Shown here in pieces: positions 26,617 through 36,116 of a stretch of 64,000 nt of DNA (the stretch's first letter is position 1; each line of letters starts with the position of its first letter). The DNA lies in assembly GCF_000517405.1 (NCBI RefSeq), contig NZ_CP006568.1, positions 3,286,001 to 3,350,000 on the forward strand, written 5' to 3'. The translations under genes were made by a program, and so were the position numbers. The notes beneath the pieces were generated by a model, which worked only from the letters and a program-made list of their open reading frames with translations, was not told where the DNA came from and ran no database searches. Origin of the DNA: Candidatus Sodalis pierantonius str. SOPE. Its GTDB lineage: Bacteria; Pseudomonadota; Gammaproteobacteria; Enterobacterales; Enterobacteriaceae.

Positions 26617-28080
26617 TTAACCCATGCGGTAGTTCGGGGATTCTTTGGTGATGGCGACGTCATGAACGTGGCTTTCCTGAATGCCGGCACCGCTGATACG
26701 GACAAATTCCGCTTTGGTACGAAGGTCGTCGATAGTAGCACAACCGGTCAGCCCCATACAGGAACGCAGGCCGCCCATTTGTTGATGGACGATTTCCTTC
26801 AGGCGTCCTTTATACGCCACGCGGCCTTCGATGCCTTCCGGCACCAGTTTATCGGCGGCGTTGTCGGTCTGGAAATACCGGTCCGACGACCCCTTGGACA
26901 TCGCGCCCAGCGACCCCATGCCGCGGTAAGATTTGAAAGAGCGGCCTTGGAACAGTTCGATTTCGCCGGGGGATTCTTCGGTGCCCGCCAACAGCGATCC
27001 CACCATAACGCCGGCGGCGCCGGCGGCGATGGCTTTGGCGATATCGCCGGAAAAACGGATGCCGCCGTCGGCGATAACCGGGATCCCGGTACCTTCCAGG
27101 GCTTCGACTGCATCAGAAATAGCCGTGATCTGCGGCACACCCACGCCGGTGACGATGCGGGTGGTACAAATGGAGCCGGGGCCGATGCCCACTTTCACCG
27201 CGCTGACACCCGCCTCGACCAGCGCGAGCGCGCCGGCGCCGGTAGCAACGTTGCCGCCGATAATTTGCAGGTCGGGGTATTTGGCGCGCGTGTCGCGGAT
27301 ACGCTGCAGCACGCCTTCGGAATGACCATGGGAAGAATCGATAAGCAGGACGTCAACGCCGGCGCTCACCAGGGCGTCGATGCGCTCTTCGTTACCGGCT
27401 CCGGCGCCTACCGCCGCGCCGACGCGCAAGCGGCCGTGTTCATCTTTACAGGCATTGGGTTTGCGTTCGGCCTTTTGGAAATCTTTTACCGTTATCATGC
27501 CGAGCAGATGAAATTGCTCATCCACCACCAGCGCTTTTTCGACGCGCTTTTCGTGCATTTTGGCCAGCACCACTTCGCGAGCATCGCCTTCTTTAACCGT
27601 CACCAGGCGTTCTTTCGGCGTCATCACGGCGGAAACCGGCTGGCTAAGATCGGTGACGAAGCGAACGTCGCGACCCGTAATGATCCCGACCAGTTCATTA
27701 TCTTCCGTTACCACCGGATAGCCGGCGAAACCGTTGCGCGCGGTAAGTTCTTTTACCTCGGAAAGCGTAGTACTGGGCGTAACGCATTGGGGATGGGTTA
27801 CGACACCGCTCTCATGGCGTTTCACGCGACCCACTTCCTCCGCCTGGCGTTCGATAGGCATGTTTTTGTGGATAAAGCCGATACCGCCTTCTTGCGCCAG
27901 CGCGATAGCCAGGCTGGATTCGGTTACCGTATCCATTGCCGCGGACAGCATGGGTATATTCAGGCGTATTTTCTGAGTCAATCGGGTGCCGAGATCGGCC
28001 GTGTTGGGCAGTACCGTGGAGTGAGCGGGAAGTAGCAGAACGTCGTCGAATGTCAGAGCTTCTTTAGCAATACGTAACAT
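26617..28080 (-). CDS. guaB: Inosine-5'-monophosphate dehydrogenase
   Basis: 487 residues (E. coli 488). It oxidises IMP to XMP, the first committed step to GMP. The barrel carries the catalytic cysteine in GIGPGSICTTRIVTG and the flap Arg-Tyr region; a pair of CBS domains lies at about 93-202 (VTHPQCVTPSTTLSEVKEL, LVTVKEGDAREVVLAKMHEK). The divergent xseA starts 147 bp away; I found no clear PurR box in that gap. Intact. Confidence 0.97.
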   Translation of the reverse strand: MLRIAKEALTFDDVLLLPAHSTVLPNTADLGTRLTQKIRLNIPMLSAAMDTVTESSLAIALAQEGGIGFIHKNMPIERQAEEVGRVKRHESGVVTHPQCVTPSTTLSEVKELTARNGFAGYPVVTEDNELVGIITGRDVRFVTDLSQPVSAVMTPKERLVTVKEGDAREVVLAKMHEKRVEKALVVDEQFHLLGMITVKDFQKAERKPNACKDEHGRLRVGAAVGAGAGNEERIDALVSAGVDVLLIDSSHGHSEGVLQRIRDTRAKYPDLQIIGGNVATGAGALALVEAGVSAVKVGIGPGSICTTRIVTGVGVPQITAISDAVEALEGTGIPVIADGGIRFSGDIAKAIAAGAAGVMVGSLLAGTEESPGEIELFQGRSFKSYRGMGSLGAMSKGSSDRYFQTDNAADKLVPEGIEGRVAYKGRLKEIVHQQMGGLRSCMGLTGCATIDDLRTKAEFVRISGAGIQESHVHDVAITKESPNYRMG

Positions 28081-28227
28081 AGCAATATCTCACCAAGGTG
28101 GATGTGAAACAGATAAAATATTGCCATGGCATTATACAGAACGTAATCGGTTGCCTCCAGCACTATTTTCAAAAAATCCTTGCTTACCGTTTCGCAATGA
28201 GTAATATCAATCGATTAAGACTTTGCA

Positions 28228-29625
28228 ATGGAGTTTGATCCCGCTCACATGTCTACCCCGCCCACTTCCCTGATTTTTACCGTTAGCCGTCTCAATAAAA
28301 CGGTACGCGAGCTGTTGGAAGGCGAAATGGGTCAGGTGTGGCTGACGGGAGAGATATCCAATTTTTCCCAGCCTGCGTCGGGTCATTGGTACTTCACGCT
28401 CAAGGACAACCGCGCCCAGGTGCGCTGCGCCATGTTTCGCAACACCAATCGCCGCACCACGTTTTCGCCACGCAACGGTCAACAGGTATTGGTGCGCGCA
28501 ACGCTCACGCTGTATGAGCCGCGCGGCGACTATCAGCTTATTGCCGAGAGTATGCAGCCGGCCGGCGACGGGTTACTGCAACAGCAGTTCGAGCAGCTTA
28601 AACAGCAATTAAGCGACGAAGGGCTGTTCAGCCAGCAGTATAAGCAGCCGTTGCCCAGCCCGACCCGCCGCGTAGGGGTGATTACCTCCGCCAACGGCGC
28701 GGCGCTGCACGATATTTTGCAGGTGTTGAAACGCCGCGATCCGTCGCTGCCGGTGGTGGTTTACCCCACTGCGGTGCAGGGGCAGGAAGCGCCGCCGCAG
28801 ATCATGCGCGCCATCGAAACTGCCAATCGGCGCGCTGAGTGCGATGTGCTGATCGTAGGTCGCGGGGGCGGTTCGCTGGAGGATCTCGGCAGCTTTAACG
28901 ATGAACGGGTGGCGCGGGCGATTTTCGCCAGCCACTTGCCGGTGGTCAGCGCGGTCGGCCATGAGACCGACGTGACCATCGCCGATTTTGTCGCCGATTT
29001 GCGCGCGCCAACGCCGTCAGCGGCGGCCGAGCTAGTAAGCCGCAACCAGTTGGAACTGTTGCGTCAATTACAGTCTCAACGGCAGCGGCTGGAAATGGTG
29101 ATGGATTATTTCCTCGCGCAGCGCCAACAACACTACGGCCGTCTTCAGCATCGCCTGCACCAGCAGCATCCTCAATTACGACTCGCCCGCCAGCAAACCG
29201 CGCTGATGGCCCTGCGCCGCCGCCTGGACGACGGCCACCAGGGGCAACTGCGCCAGGCGCTGCGCCGTCACGAACATTTGCGGCAACGCTTGCAGCAGCA
29301 GGCGCCCACGGCGCGCATCAACCGTGCCCAGCAGCAATTGCAGGCGCTGCGTTACCAACTGAGCCAGAGCATAAGCCGCCGCGTTAGCCGGCAAAATAAT
29401 GCCTTTGTGGTGCTCTGCTCCCGGCTGGAAGGCGTTAGCCCGCTGAAAACCCTGGCGCGCGGGTTCAGCGTCACGACCGATAGCCACGGCGCGGTGGTGA
29501 AACAAACCCGTCAACTAAGCGCCGGCGATCGTCTGACGACTCGCTTGAGCGATGGTTGGGTGGAGAGCCAGGTTACCCAGATTACCCGGCAGCCGGCGAA
29601 ACGCCAGCGGCGCTCAAAGGACTGA
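28228..29625 (+). CDS. xseA: Exodeoxyribonuclease VII large subunit
   Basis: 465 residues against 456 in E. coli. XseA with XseB degrades single-stranded DNA from both ends. An OB-fold opens the protein (LTGEISNFSQPASGHWYFTLKD), followed by the catalytic exonuclease VII core (GVITSANGAALHDIL, VLIVGRGGGSLEDL, VGHETDVTIADFVADLRAPTPSAAAE) and a long Gln/Arg-rich coiled coil (about 270-390). The start is uncertain: ATG 28228 or ATG 28249 (MSTPPTSLIFTVSRLN), the second closer to relatives. Divergent from guaB as in other enterobacteria. Intact. Confidence 0.95.
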   Translation: MEFDPAHMSTPPTSLIFTVSRLNKTVRELLEGEMGQVWLTGEISNFSQPASGHWYFTLKDNRAQVRCAMFRNTNRRTTFSPRNGQQVLVRATLTLYEPRGDYQLIAESMQPAGDGLLQQQFEQLKQQLSDEGLFSQQYKQPLPSPTRRVGVITSANGAALHDILQVLKRRDPSLPVVVYPTAVQGQEAPPQIMRAIETANRRAECDVLIVGRGGGSLEDLGSFNDERVARAIFASHLPVVSAVGHETDVTIADFVADLRAPTPSAAAELVSRNQLELLRQLQSQRQRLEMVMDYFLAQRQQHYGRLQHRLHQQHPQLRLARQQTALMALRRRLDDGHQGQLRQALRRHEHLRQRLQQQAPTARINRAQQQLQALRYQLSQSISRRVSRQNNAFVVLCSRLEGVSPLKTLARGFSVTTDSHGAVVKQTRQLSAGDRLTTRLSDGWVESQVTQITRQPAKRQRRSKD

Positions 29626-29889
29626 TGTAACGGCGCGCCCTGGCGCCTTCCCCCACCCGCCACGATGCTCAGTTCATGACCGAAGGTTACCGCAGCGCCG
29701 TACGCGCTGCATGACCGCACGCACTTTTACGCCACGCATATTTCTCAGCACACGACCGCGGGATCCACCGCAACATCGCGCGCCCGGCCCATAAAGCCTA
29801 GGCCGCGGTGCGCTCCCCACAAGCCTCCTTCCCCCACGCGGGCGTGCCGCCTTGGCACCATGACGCATTTTTCATTATTGGTCCGCTCG

Positions 29890-31053
29890 TCACGGCCGAC
29901 CCTGAACGTCCCCCGCCGAACGGGCGGGGGCGTTGCGACACAGCTGGTTGAAGCCCGCGCCGATAGCCAGCAGCAGGCAGGTACCGAGGAAGACCGGGCG
30001 CATACCCAAATGGCCGCCGACCTTCGCCTCCGGTACACTATGGCGAATGACGCTGGCGATACAGGGTAGCAGCCCGCCCAACGCCAGCCCCATGCAAAAG
30101 CGCAGCGCCACCAATTGCCAACCGGCGGTAACGAACGCCTGCGGGATAAGCAACACCGCCGCCACCAGCAAACAACCTATGATCACTCGCCAATGGCCCA
30201 CCCTGTCCGCCAACCGTCCGAGCCTGGAGGCCGATAGAATACTACCCAGCGCCGCGGCCGCCATTACCAGACCGGCGACAAACGTCACCTGCTGGCCGCT
30301 CACCAGCTGCGCGACATACAGCGTGATAATCGGCTCGATGGACATATTCGCCAGCATCAGCAATGTACCGGTAATCAGCATTGCCATCACCGGCAGGTTG
30401 CGCCAGGGGCTGATGGCAGGGGAAGTCACGGCGGCAGCCGGGCGCGAGGCGGTGCCGGGGACTTCTTTCAGCACCACCACCGTGGCCAATAAGGCGATGA
30501 AGATCGCCCCGCCCGCTAACATAAAGGTACCGCGGATGCCGATGAGCGGCGGCAGCGTACCGCCAATCAGCGGACCGACCAGATTTCCCTCCATAATGCC
30601 GGAGGAGAGCATGCCCAGCGCCCATCCCGTGCGGGCCTTGGGGGTTTGGGTGGCGACCAGGATAGTGGATCCGGAGGCGTATCCGCCCAACAAACCGGCC
30701 AGCAGGCGCAGCGCCACCAATTGCCATACGCTTTGCGCCATGCCGAGCAGCGTCATCGCCACCGCCATACCGAGACTGGCCCGGATGAGCATCAGCTTGC
30801 GGCCGTAGCGATCCCCTAATCGTCCCCAAAGCGGCGCGGTCAGCGCGGCGGTGAAAAAGGCCGCGCCATAGGCCACCCCCGACCACTCGCTGATAGCCGC
30901 ATGGCCGGTGACACCGAGTTGCTCAACGTAAAGAGACAGAAACGGTAATAGCAACGTCATCGCGACGATAGTGGTAAAGGAACCAAGCACACAGACGACT
31001 AAATTTCGCCGCCAATAATCATTATCATCGGGCGCTATACTACCGTTTTGCAT
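29890..31053 (-). CDS. MFS efflux transporter, MdtG-like, with internal deletion near the C-terminus
   Basis: A 387-residue DHA1-type pump. The N-terminal half matches the MdtG pattern (WRRNLVVCVLGSFTT, SLYVEQLGVTGHAA, LWGRLGDRYGRKLMLIRA). Near the end the sequence jumps from SVPEAKVGG to HLGMRPVFLGTCLLL; relatives have about 30 residues between, including one transmembrane helix. The frame is kept, so this is an in-frame deletion of about 90 bp. A carrier missing a helix in this bundle should not work, though the gene may still be translated. It sits in the accessory block after xseA. Confidence 0.75.
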   Translation of the reverse strand: MQNGSIAPDDNDYWRRNLVVCVLGSFTTIVAMTLLLPFLSLYVEQLGVTGHAAISEWSGVAYGAAFFTAALTAPLWGRLGDRYGRKLMLIRASLGMAVAMTLLGMAQSVWQLVALRLLAGLLGGYASGSTILVATQTPKARTGWALGMLSSGIMEGNLVGPLIGGTLPPLIGIRGTFMLAGGAIFIALLATVVVLKEVPGTASRPAAAVTSPAISPWRNLPVMAMLITGTLLMLANMSIEPIITLYVAQLVSGQQVTFVAGLVMAAAALGSILSASRLGRLADRVGHWRVIIGCLLVAAVLLIPQAFVTAGWQLVALRFCMGLALGGLLPCIASVIRHSVPEAKVGGHLGMRPVFLGTCLLLAIGAGFNQLCRNAPARSAGDVQGRP

Positions 31054-31140
31054 CGGAGCAATCCTTCATCAAGGGTAAGACAGGGAAACATCTTCGCGCT
31101 TGGCGCCGCAACGTGGGCGGAGCCGCATGCGCGCCGGGCG

Positions 31141-31632
31141 TTATTGCGGCGATAGCGATAAATGGAAAAAGAGGGAATCGACCGCCATCAAGGGAAATGC
31201 GGCGGGCAGGTCATCGCGGGTAACGGCGCTAAACCCCTGCTTGCGGTAAAAATGCTGGGTGGAAATAAACTGGTTGGTGGTGCCAAGGTAGATATCGCTA
31301 ATGCGATGCGTGCAGGCATGGGCGCGCGCCTGGTCCAGCAGCCCTGCCGCCACCAACAAAGGCGCACCGCGGTAGCCGGATTTAACGAACATTTTACGTA
31401 GCGCGGCCTGGCCGCCGCCGATATCTTTCAGACCCACGGTGCCCACCACTTCTCCCTGGTGGCAGGCCACCCAAAACCCGCCGTTGCCGGATTGGTAAAA
31501 TCCCCGGATATCCTGCAGATCGGGTTGGTCGGCGACATTGATAGCGATGTCGAATTCTTGTTGCTGGATAGGCAGAATGATGGCCGTCACCGCCTGCCTG
31601 TCCCGCTCCCGATACGATCTGATTTCAATCAT
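31141..31632 (-). CDS. GNAT-family N-acetyltransferase
   Basis: 163 residues with the GNAT fold: GGFWVACHQGEVVGTVGLKDIG (central strands), ALRKMFVKSGYRGAPLLVAAGLLDQA (acetyl-CoA loop, here R-G-A-P rather than the canonical R/Q-x-x-G-x-G) and IYLGTTNQFISTQHFYRKQGF (C-terminal half). Substrate unknown. Upstream lies a short tandem repeat of CCCCTGGCAT at about 31637-31660. It reads with the MFS gene but about 90 bp apart. Confidence 0.78.
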   Translation of the reverse strand: MIEIRSYRERDRQAVTAIILPIQQQEFDIAINVADQPDLQDIRGFYQSGNGGFWVACHQGEVVGTVGLKDIGGGQAALRKMFVKSGYRGAPLLVAAGLLDQARAHACTHRISDIYLGTTNQFISTQHFYRKQGFSAVTRDDLPAAFPLMAVDSLFFHLSLSPQ

Positions 31633-32164
31633 CTGTCATCCCCTGGCATCCCCTGGCATCCCCAGGCCCGTCAATTGACGTTGCACGCCCCCTCAGCAGC
31701 GGCGCCGTGGGGCGAAAGCGCGGCGGGGCAACCTGATTACCCCTGTAGTAATAAAAATCATATCAGCGGCCGGGCAATGAAAACAACTTTATCGCGGGCG
31801 GTTCGCCCAGACCTAACATTATGAGATGCTAAAAAATGTATTTTTATAGTATTTAAAACCGTTACTTTATTTTTATGCAGTGGATCACACTTAAAATCCT
31901 TGTTATAGCTTTAAAATAAAGATGGTAAATTTTAGTTAATCATATGTTAACCATCAATTTATCATATGATTAATTTTCATTAATTTCAATACATTATCAA
32001 TCATTAGCATTCGTTACCGTTAGTATCGGTTGCAATTATTTTGTAGTTTACTTAACCGGTGGTGACTAATAGAATCGAAGAGTATTAGCAGACCTCCCTG
32101 GACGCCAATCCGAACGAAAATGGCCCGGGCGTCGGCTTCATTTTTTTTAAAAGAGATACTGCGC
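31633..32164. other. A+T-rich upstream region of mqo
   Basis: About 530 bp without a gene. From 31820 it becomes very A+T-rich and contains an ArcA-like direct repeat and an 11-bp inverted repeat (listed separately). A TGCAGTGGATCACAC at about 31875 weakly resembles a CRP site. The region should hold the mqo promoter. Confidence 0.5.
31935..31973. promoter_or_regulatory. ArcA-like direct repeat and inverted repeat upstream of mqo
   Basis: GTTAA occurs at 31935 and 31946, an 11-bp period, which is the spacing of ArcA-P half-sites (consensus GTTAATTA repeated). Overlapping it, TTAATCATATG (31936-31946) and CATATGATTAA (31963-31973) form a perfect 11-bp inverted repeat. ArcA is known to repress mqo in E. 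coli. The site is about 200 bp before the mqo start. Confidence 0.5.
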
Positions 32165-33784
32165 ATGAAAGAGCATTTTATCGCAGCCCTTGGTATGACT
32201 CTCTCTGCATCAGCCAAACAGCAGCAGGTTGCGGATAACCCCCCGGTAGACATCGTACTGATTGGCGGCGGAGTCATGAGCGCCACGCTGGGAACATATC
32301 TGAAAGCGCTTGAACCGGGCTGGACGATTCATATGTATGAACGCCTGGAAAAAACGGCGGAAGAAAGCTCCAACGGTTGGAACAATGCCGGCACTGGCCA
32401 TGCCGCTTTTTGCGAGCTGAACTACACGACCCTCACCCCAACGGGTACGGTGGATATCGCTAAAGCGGTCGCGGTAAACGAATCTTTTGAAATCTCGCGC
32501 CAGTTCTGGGCCTATCTGGTTAAACAGCATATCCTCACCAATCCGCATACCTTTATCAACGATGTGCCGCACATGAGCTTCGTCTGGGGCGGGGATAATA
32601 TCCGCTTTTTGCGCCAGCGCTTCGATGCGCTACAAACCAGTACGCTGTTTCGCGGCATGGCCTACTCCGAAGATCCCCAGCAGATCCGCGCGTGGGCGCC
32701 GCTGGTCATGGACGGGCGCGATACCTTCCAAAAAGTGGCCGCCACCCGCATGGACATGGGCACCGACGTGAACTTCGGGGAAATGACTCAGCAACTGCTC
32801 GCGGCGCTGCAGCTTCACCCTCAGTTCCATTTGCATTTGCAGCATGACGTGGTGGATATCAAGCGCAACGCCGACAACACCTGGAACGTGCGCGTCGCCG
32901 ACGGCGGCAACGGCGGTCGGCAGTCCACGGTGCGCGCGCGCCATGTTTTTATCGGCGGCGGCGGCGCATCGTTGACGCTGTTGCAAAAATCCGGCATTCC
33001 CGAGGTGAACGGCTATGCCGGCTTCCCGGTGGGCGGGCAATTTCTGGTGGCGACCAACCCTGCGGTCGTTGGCTATCATCACGCCAAAGTGTACGGTAAA
33101 GCCTCGGTCGGCGCGCCGCCGATGTCGGTGCCGCATATCGATACCCGTATCCTGGACGGCAAGCAAGCGCTGCTGTTCGGCCCCTTTGCCACTTTTAGCA
33201 GCAAATTCCTCAAACGGGGCTCCTGGCTGGATCTGTTTCATTCGCTTACGCGACAAAATCTGTTGCCCATGCTGCGCGTCGGTCTGGATAACTTCGTGCT
33301 GATGAGTTATCTCATCAGCCAGCTGTTGATGTCAGATAAAGATCGCCTCAACGCCCTGCGCGAATATTATCCGCAGGCCAATATGGCGGATTGGTCGCTG
33401 ATTGAGGCCGGCCAGCGGGTGCAGGTCATTAAAAAAGACGCCGGCAAAGGCGGTATTTTGCAGTTCGGCACCGAAGTAGTCAGTTCGGCCGACGGCTCGC
33501 TGGCGGCGTTGCTTGGCGCCTCGCCCGGCGCTTCCACCGCCGCGCCCATCATGCTGGAGCTGTTGGCGTCCATGTTTAAAGAACAGGTAGCCAGCGACGC
33601 CTGGCAGAGCAAACTCAAAGAGATGGTGCCCTCCTACGGCCAGACAATCAACGGCAACCTCGCGCTGACCAACGAGATCCGCCGCTATACCTCCGAGGTG
33701 TTGGGACTGACCTTTATCGAAGCCAAGCCGCTGCCCAGCGAGCGGGCGGACGGTAAATGGGAAGGGCTACAGAAAGCGATTTAA
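32165..33784 (+). CDS. mqo: Malate:quinone oxidoreductase
   Basis: 539 residues (E. coli 548). This peripheral membrane FAD enzyme oxidises malate to oxaloacetate and reduces quinone. It shows the dinucleotide fold VDIVLIGGGVMSATLGTYL at about 28-46, the family block SSNGWNNAGTGHAAFCELNYT near 74, and the conserved FGPFATFSSKFLK and PGASTAAPIMLELL stretches. ATG 32165 follows AAGAGA; a longer frame from 32120 has no ribosome site. An N-terminal hydrophobic stretch (FIAALGMTLSASA) is present. The MDR-type gene follows by four bases. Confidence 0.95.
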   Translation: MKEHFIAALGMTLSASAKQQQVADNPPVDIVLIGGGVMSATLGTYLKALEPGWTIHMYERLEKTAEESSNGWNNAGTGHAAFCELNYTTLTPTGTVDIAKAVAVNESFEISRQFWAYLVKQHILTNPHTFINDVPHMSFVWGGDNIRFLRQRFDALQTSTLFRGMAYSEDPQQIRAWAPLVMDGRDTFQKVAATRMDMGTDVNFGEMTQQLLAALQLHPQFHLHLQHDVVDIKRNADNTWNVRVADGGNGGRQSTVRARHVFIGGGGASLTLLQKSGIPEVNGYAGFPVGGQFLVATNPAVVGYHHAKVYGKASVGAPPMSVPHIDTRILDGKQALLFGPFATFSSKFLKRGSWLDLFHSLTRQNLLPMLRVGLDNFVLMSYLISQLLMSDKDRLNALREYYPQANMADWSLIEAGQRVQVIKKDAGKGGILQFGTEVVSSADGSLAALLGASPGASTAAPIMLELLASMFKEQVASDAWQSKLKEMVPSYGQTINGNLALTNEIRRYTSEVLGLTFIEAKPLPSERADGKWEGLQKAI

Positions 33785-33788
33785 GCCG

Positions 33789-34705
33789 ATGAATCGCGCG
33801 CTGTGGTATCGCCGCTTCGGCCATCCCGAAGCGGCCCTGTCACTTGAGACCGCGCCTCTCTCAACGCCCGGCGCCGACCAGGTGCAGGTCATGATGATTG
33901 CCGCGCCCATCAACCCCTCCGATGTGATCCCCATTACCGGCGCCTATGCGCACCGGGTCCAGCCGCCGCGGGTCGCGGGCTATGAGGGGCTCGGCCAGGT
34001 GGTCGCAACATCAAGCACCTCGCCCTTTCGCCTTGGCCAACGGGTACTGCCGCTGCGGGGTGACGGCACCTGGCAGCAGCGGTTGAACTGCAACGGACAA
34101 TGGCTGGTGCCGGTGCCGGAAGATATCGCGCTGCGGGGTTATATCAATCCGCTGGCGGCGCAGCTGATGTTGCGCCGCTGGCCGGTGCAGGATCGGCAGA
34201 TAATATTGACCGCGGCAGGATCGGACTGTGCACGTCTGTTGGAACAATGGGCGCTGGCGGGCGGGGCGGGGCGGGTCATAGGCCTACACCGCGCGCCAGA
34301 GCACGCGCCGCGTCTGCGCCGGCTCGGTATACAGCCGCTGACGATGGACCGCCAGGACGAGATCCTCCGGCTGGCGGCGCACAGCAGCCTGGTTTTCGAC
34401 GCCGTAGGGGGACCGCTGGGCGGCGCACTGCTGGCGGGTCTCCCCCCTGCCGCGACGCTGGTAAGCTACGGTCTGCTCTCGGGGCAACCTGTCCCCGTCA
34501 CGCCCGGCGGCGCCGTGCCGCAACGGTTCCATTTGCGCGATGCCCTGGCCGGGATGTCCGTCAGCGATTGGCAGAACACCTTCACCGCGCTTTGGCCTTT
34601 ACTGCGTCGCGCGCAGTTATCGCCGCTGGCGCCCTTTCCGCTAAGGCGCTGTCGCTATTCTACCGGTCCGGCCGCGCCGTCAAGCCTCTCCTGTGTCTGG
34701 CGTAG
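33789..34705 (+). pseudogene. Zinc-free medium-chain dehydrogenase (quinone oxidoreductase / enoyl reductase type), frameshifted at the 3' end
   Basis: About 300 codons of an MDR protein: APINPSDVIPITGAYAHR and PRVAGYEGLGQV near the N-terminus, a degenerate nucleotide-binding loop (AAGSDCARLLEQWA) and FDAVGGPLGGALL. No catalytic or structural zinc ligands are seen, fitting the quinone-reductase or enoyl-ACP reductase group. After RAQLSPLAPFPL (about 34640) the frame is lost; the expected end ALSLFYRSGRAVKPLLCLA lies in another frame with stop at 34703-34705, while the present frame reads on to 34727. Co-directional with mqo, four bases apart. Confidence 0.75.
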
Positions 34706-34738
34706 TATCGGCCGGCGCACGGGGTGATGGCATCCGCC

Positions 34739-35818
34739 TCAGCGCCTCAATAATGCCGCTATCCGCTGCAACTCGTCGGCCAGCAGGCCCAGACTCGGCT
34801 TACCGTCCGGCGGTGCGGCGATGGAATGGCGGACCACCAGATGCGTGGGCAGCATCATCGATTGCCCGCGCGCGGCACCACCCTGCGCCAAACGCGCCAG
34901 CAGCCGGTTCACCGCCTCCTGCCCTAGCCGGTTGAAATCCTGTGAAACGGTGGTCAACGCCGGCAGGAAATAAGCGCTATCTTCCGTATCGTCATAGCCT
35001 ATCACCGAGACGTGTTCCGGCACCGCCAGCTGTTGCTGTTGCAGCGCGCTAACCGCGCCGAGGGCCATCTGATCGTTGGCGACCAGCACGGCGGTAAACG
35101 CCACCTGCGCCTCGCGCATCGTCACCATACACCGGTAGCCGCTCGCGGCGCTCCAGTCTCCCTGAGCGGTTGCAACCGGTTGCAGACCGTAATGCTCCAG
35201 CGCCTGTTGCCAGCTGACCAGCCGCTGGCGCGCGGAAACCGATTCTTGCGGGCCCGCCAGCAGCGCGAAGTCACGGTGACCCAGCCGATAGAGATGGTCG
35301 ACGCTTGCGCGCGTACCGTCGCCGGGATTAAACATCACGTGGAATACGCCGGCATCCGGCGGGACATCCAGGAACAGGCACAGAAGTTCGGGATTAGCGG
35401 CGACGATCTGCGCGGCGCTTTCCGCTTCCAGCGGTAAATTGATAATCACACCCTCCACCCGCTGCGCCTTCAACTCATTGAGGGCGTCCTGTAGCCCGGT
35501 TGCGTGCTGCTGGTCGGTCATGGCGATAAGGACATTGTATCCGCACTGGCCGGCGACGCCCTTTATAGCGAAAGCAATTTGCGATGGCGCATGGAAGCCG
35601 AGCGAGGCGGTGATGAGTCCAAGGGTGCAGCCCCGCTTACCGGCCAACTGCTGGGCCATCCGGTTAGGCACATAGTTTAACGTTTTGATGGCGTCCTCTA
35701 CCCGTGCGCGCGTCGCTTCAGCCACGTGCGCCGATCCATTTAACACCCGGGAAACCGTTTGATACGAAACGCCGGCCTGGCGGGCGACATCGTCAAGGGT
35801 AGGATTTTTGTGCTTCAC
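34739..35818 (-). CDS. lacI: Lac repressor LacI
   Basis: A 359-residue LacI/GalR repressor very close to E. coli LacI: the HTH TLDDVARQAGVSYQTVSRVLN, hinge YVPNRMAQQLAGKR, then LHAPSQI-like SLGFHAPSQIAFAIK, LAGPQESVSARQRL and LVANDQMALGAV with VSVIGYDDTEDSAYF in the sugar-binding core, and a short leucine-rich tail (LGLLADELQRIAALLRR) as in the tetramer helix. The GTG at 35818 has AGGAAC upstream and gives the normal N-terminus; E. coli lacI also starts with GTG. Unlike E. coli it reads divergently from lacZ. It is intact while its target genes are dead. Confidence 0.92.
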   Translation of the reverse strand: MKHKNPTLDDVARQAGVSYQTVSRVLNGSAHVAEATRARVEDAIKTLNYVPNRMAQQLAGKRGCTLGLITASLGFHAPSQIAFAIKGVAGQCGYNVLIAMTDQQHATGLQDALNELKAQRVEGVIINLPLEAESAAQIVAANPELLCLFLDVPPDAGVFHVMFNPGDGTRASVDHLYRLGHRDFALLAGPQESVSARQRLVSWQQALEHYGLQPVATAQGDWSAASGYRCMVTMREAQVAFTAVLVANDQMALGAVSALQQQQLAVPEHVSVIGYDDTEDSAYFLPALTTVSQDFNRLGQEAVNRLLARLAQGGAARGQSMMLPTHLVVRHSIAAPPDGKPSLGLLADELQRIAALLRR

Positions 35819-35911
35819 GTTATTGTTCCTGTCGCTGACCCACTCAGAGCTTATCATTATTATCTTAACATCATAAATCAATGCGCGAAGAACGCTAAGC
35901 GTCAGTAAAAA

Positions 35912-35928
35912 GTCATACGCTCACACCA
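35912..35928. promoter_or_regulatory. Auxiliary lac operator candidate
   Basis: On the minus strand TGGTGTGAGCGTATGAC matches the lac operator core (TGTGAGCG then AT-AC). It is about 136 bp from the main operator candidate at 36048-36065, close to the lacI start, a position suited to DNA looping as with E. coli O3. Confidence 0.45.
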
Positions 35929-35978
35929 CCTCACTTTGTGATATAGGTCGCCAATTAAGCCAAAATTATCAGTTTAAC

Positions 35979-35994
35979 TTTGAAAATGATCACT
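35979..35994. promoter_or_regulatory. CRP site candidate of the lac promoter
   Basis: TTTGA-AAATGA-TCACT matches TGTGA-N6-TCACA at four of five bases in each arm. Its centre is about 61 bp before the likely lacZ transcription start, the place of the CRP site in the E. coli lac promoter. Confidence 0.5.
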
Positions 35995-36011
35995 ATTACT
36001 CCGACACAGGC

Positions 36012-36041
36012 TTGCGAAAAGCGACTGAAAAGCCGTTAACT
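36012..36041 (+). promoter_or_regulatory. Candidate lacZ promoter
   Basis: TTGCGA (36012-36017) and TTAACT (36036-36041), 18 bp apart, lie between the CRP-like site and the operator and 75 bp before the lacZ ATG. They are weak boxes, as expected for a CRP-dependent promoter. Confidence 0.4.
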
Positions 36042-36047
36042 GATCAC

Positions 36048-36065
36048 ATTATGTGAGCGCATAAT
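36048..36065. promoter_or_regulatory. Main lac operator candidate
   Basis: ATTATGTGAGCGCATAAT is a near-perfect palindrome with the lac operator core TGTGAGCG. It would overlap the transcription start of lacZ, 52 bp before the ATG. The intact LacI gene lies divergently upstream. Confidence 0.6.
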
Positions 36066-36116
36066 ATTGCTCATTTTTGTGCAACCACGTCCCCCTTGTC
36101 GAGAGTAAGGCGAGTC

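Noticed and set aside
26800..28035. Long plus-strand frame opposite guaB (457 codons)
   Set aside because: Shadow of guaB: His/Gly/Arg/Gln-rich product, no family, guaB is fully conserved.
31637..31660. Short repeats CCCCTGGCAT as CRISPR-like
   Set aside because: Only two to three contiguous 10-bp copies without spacers.
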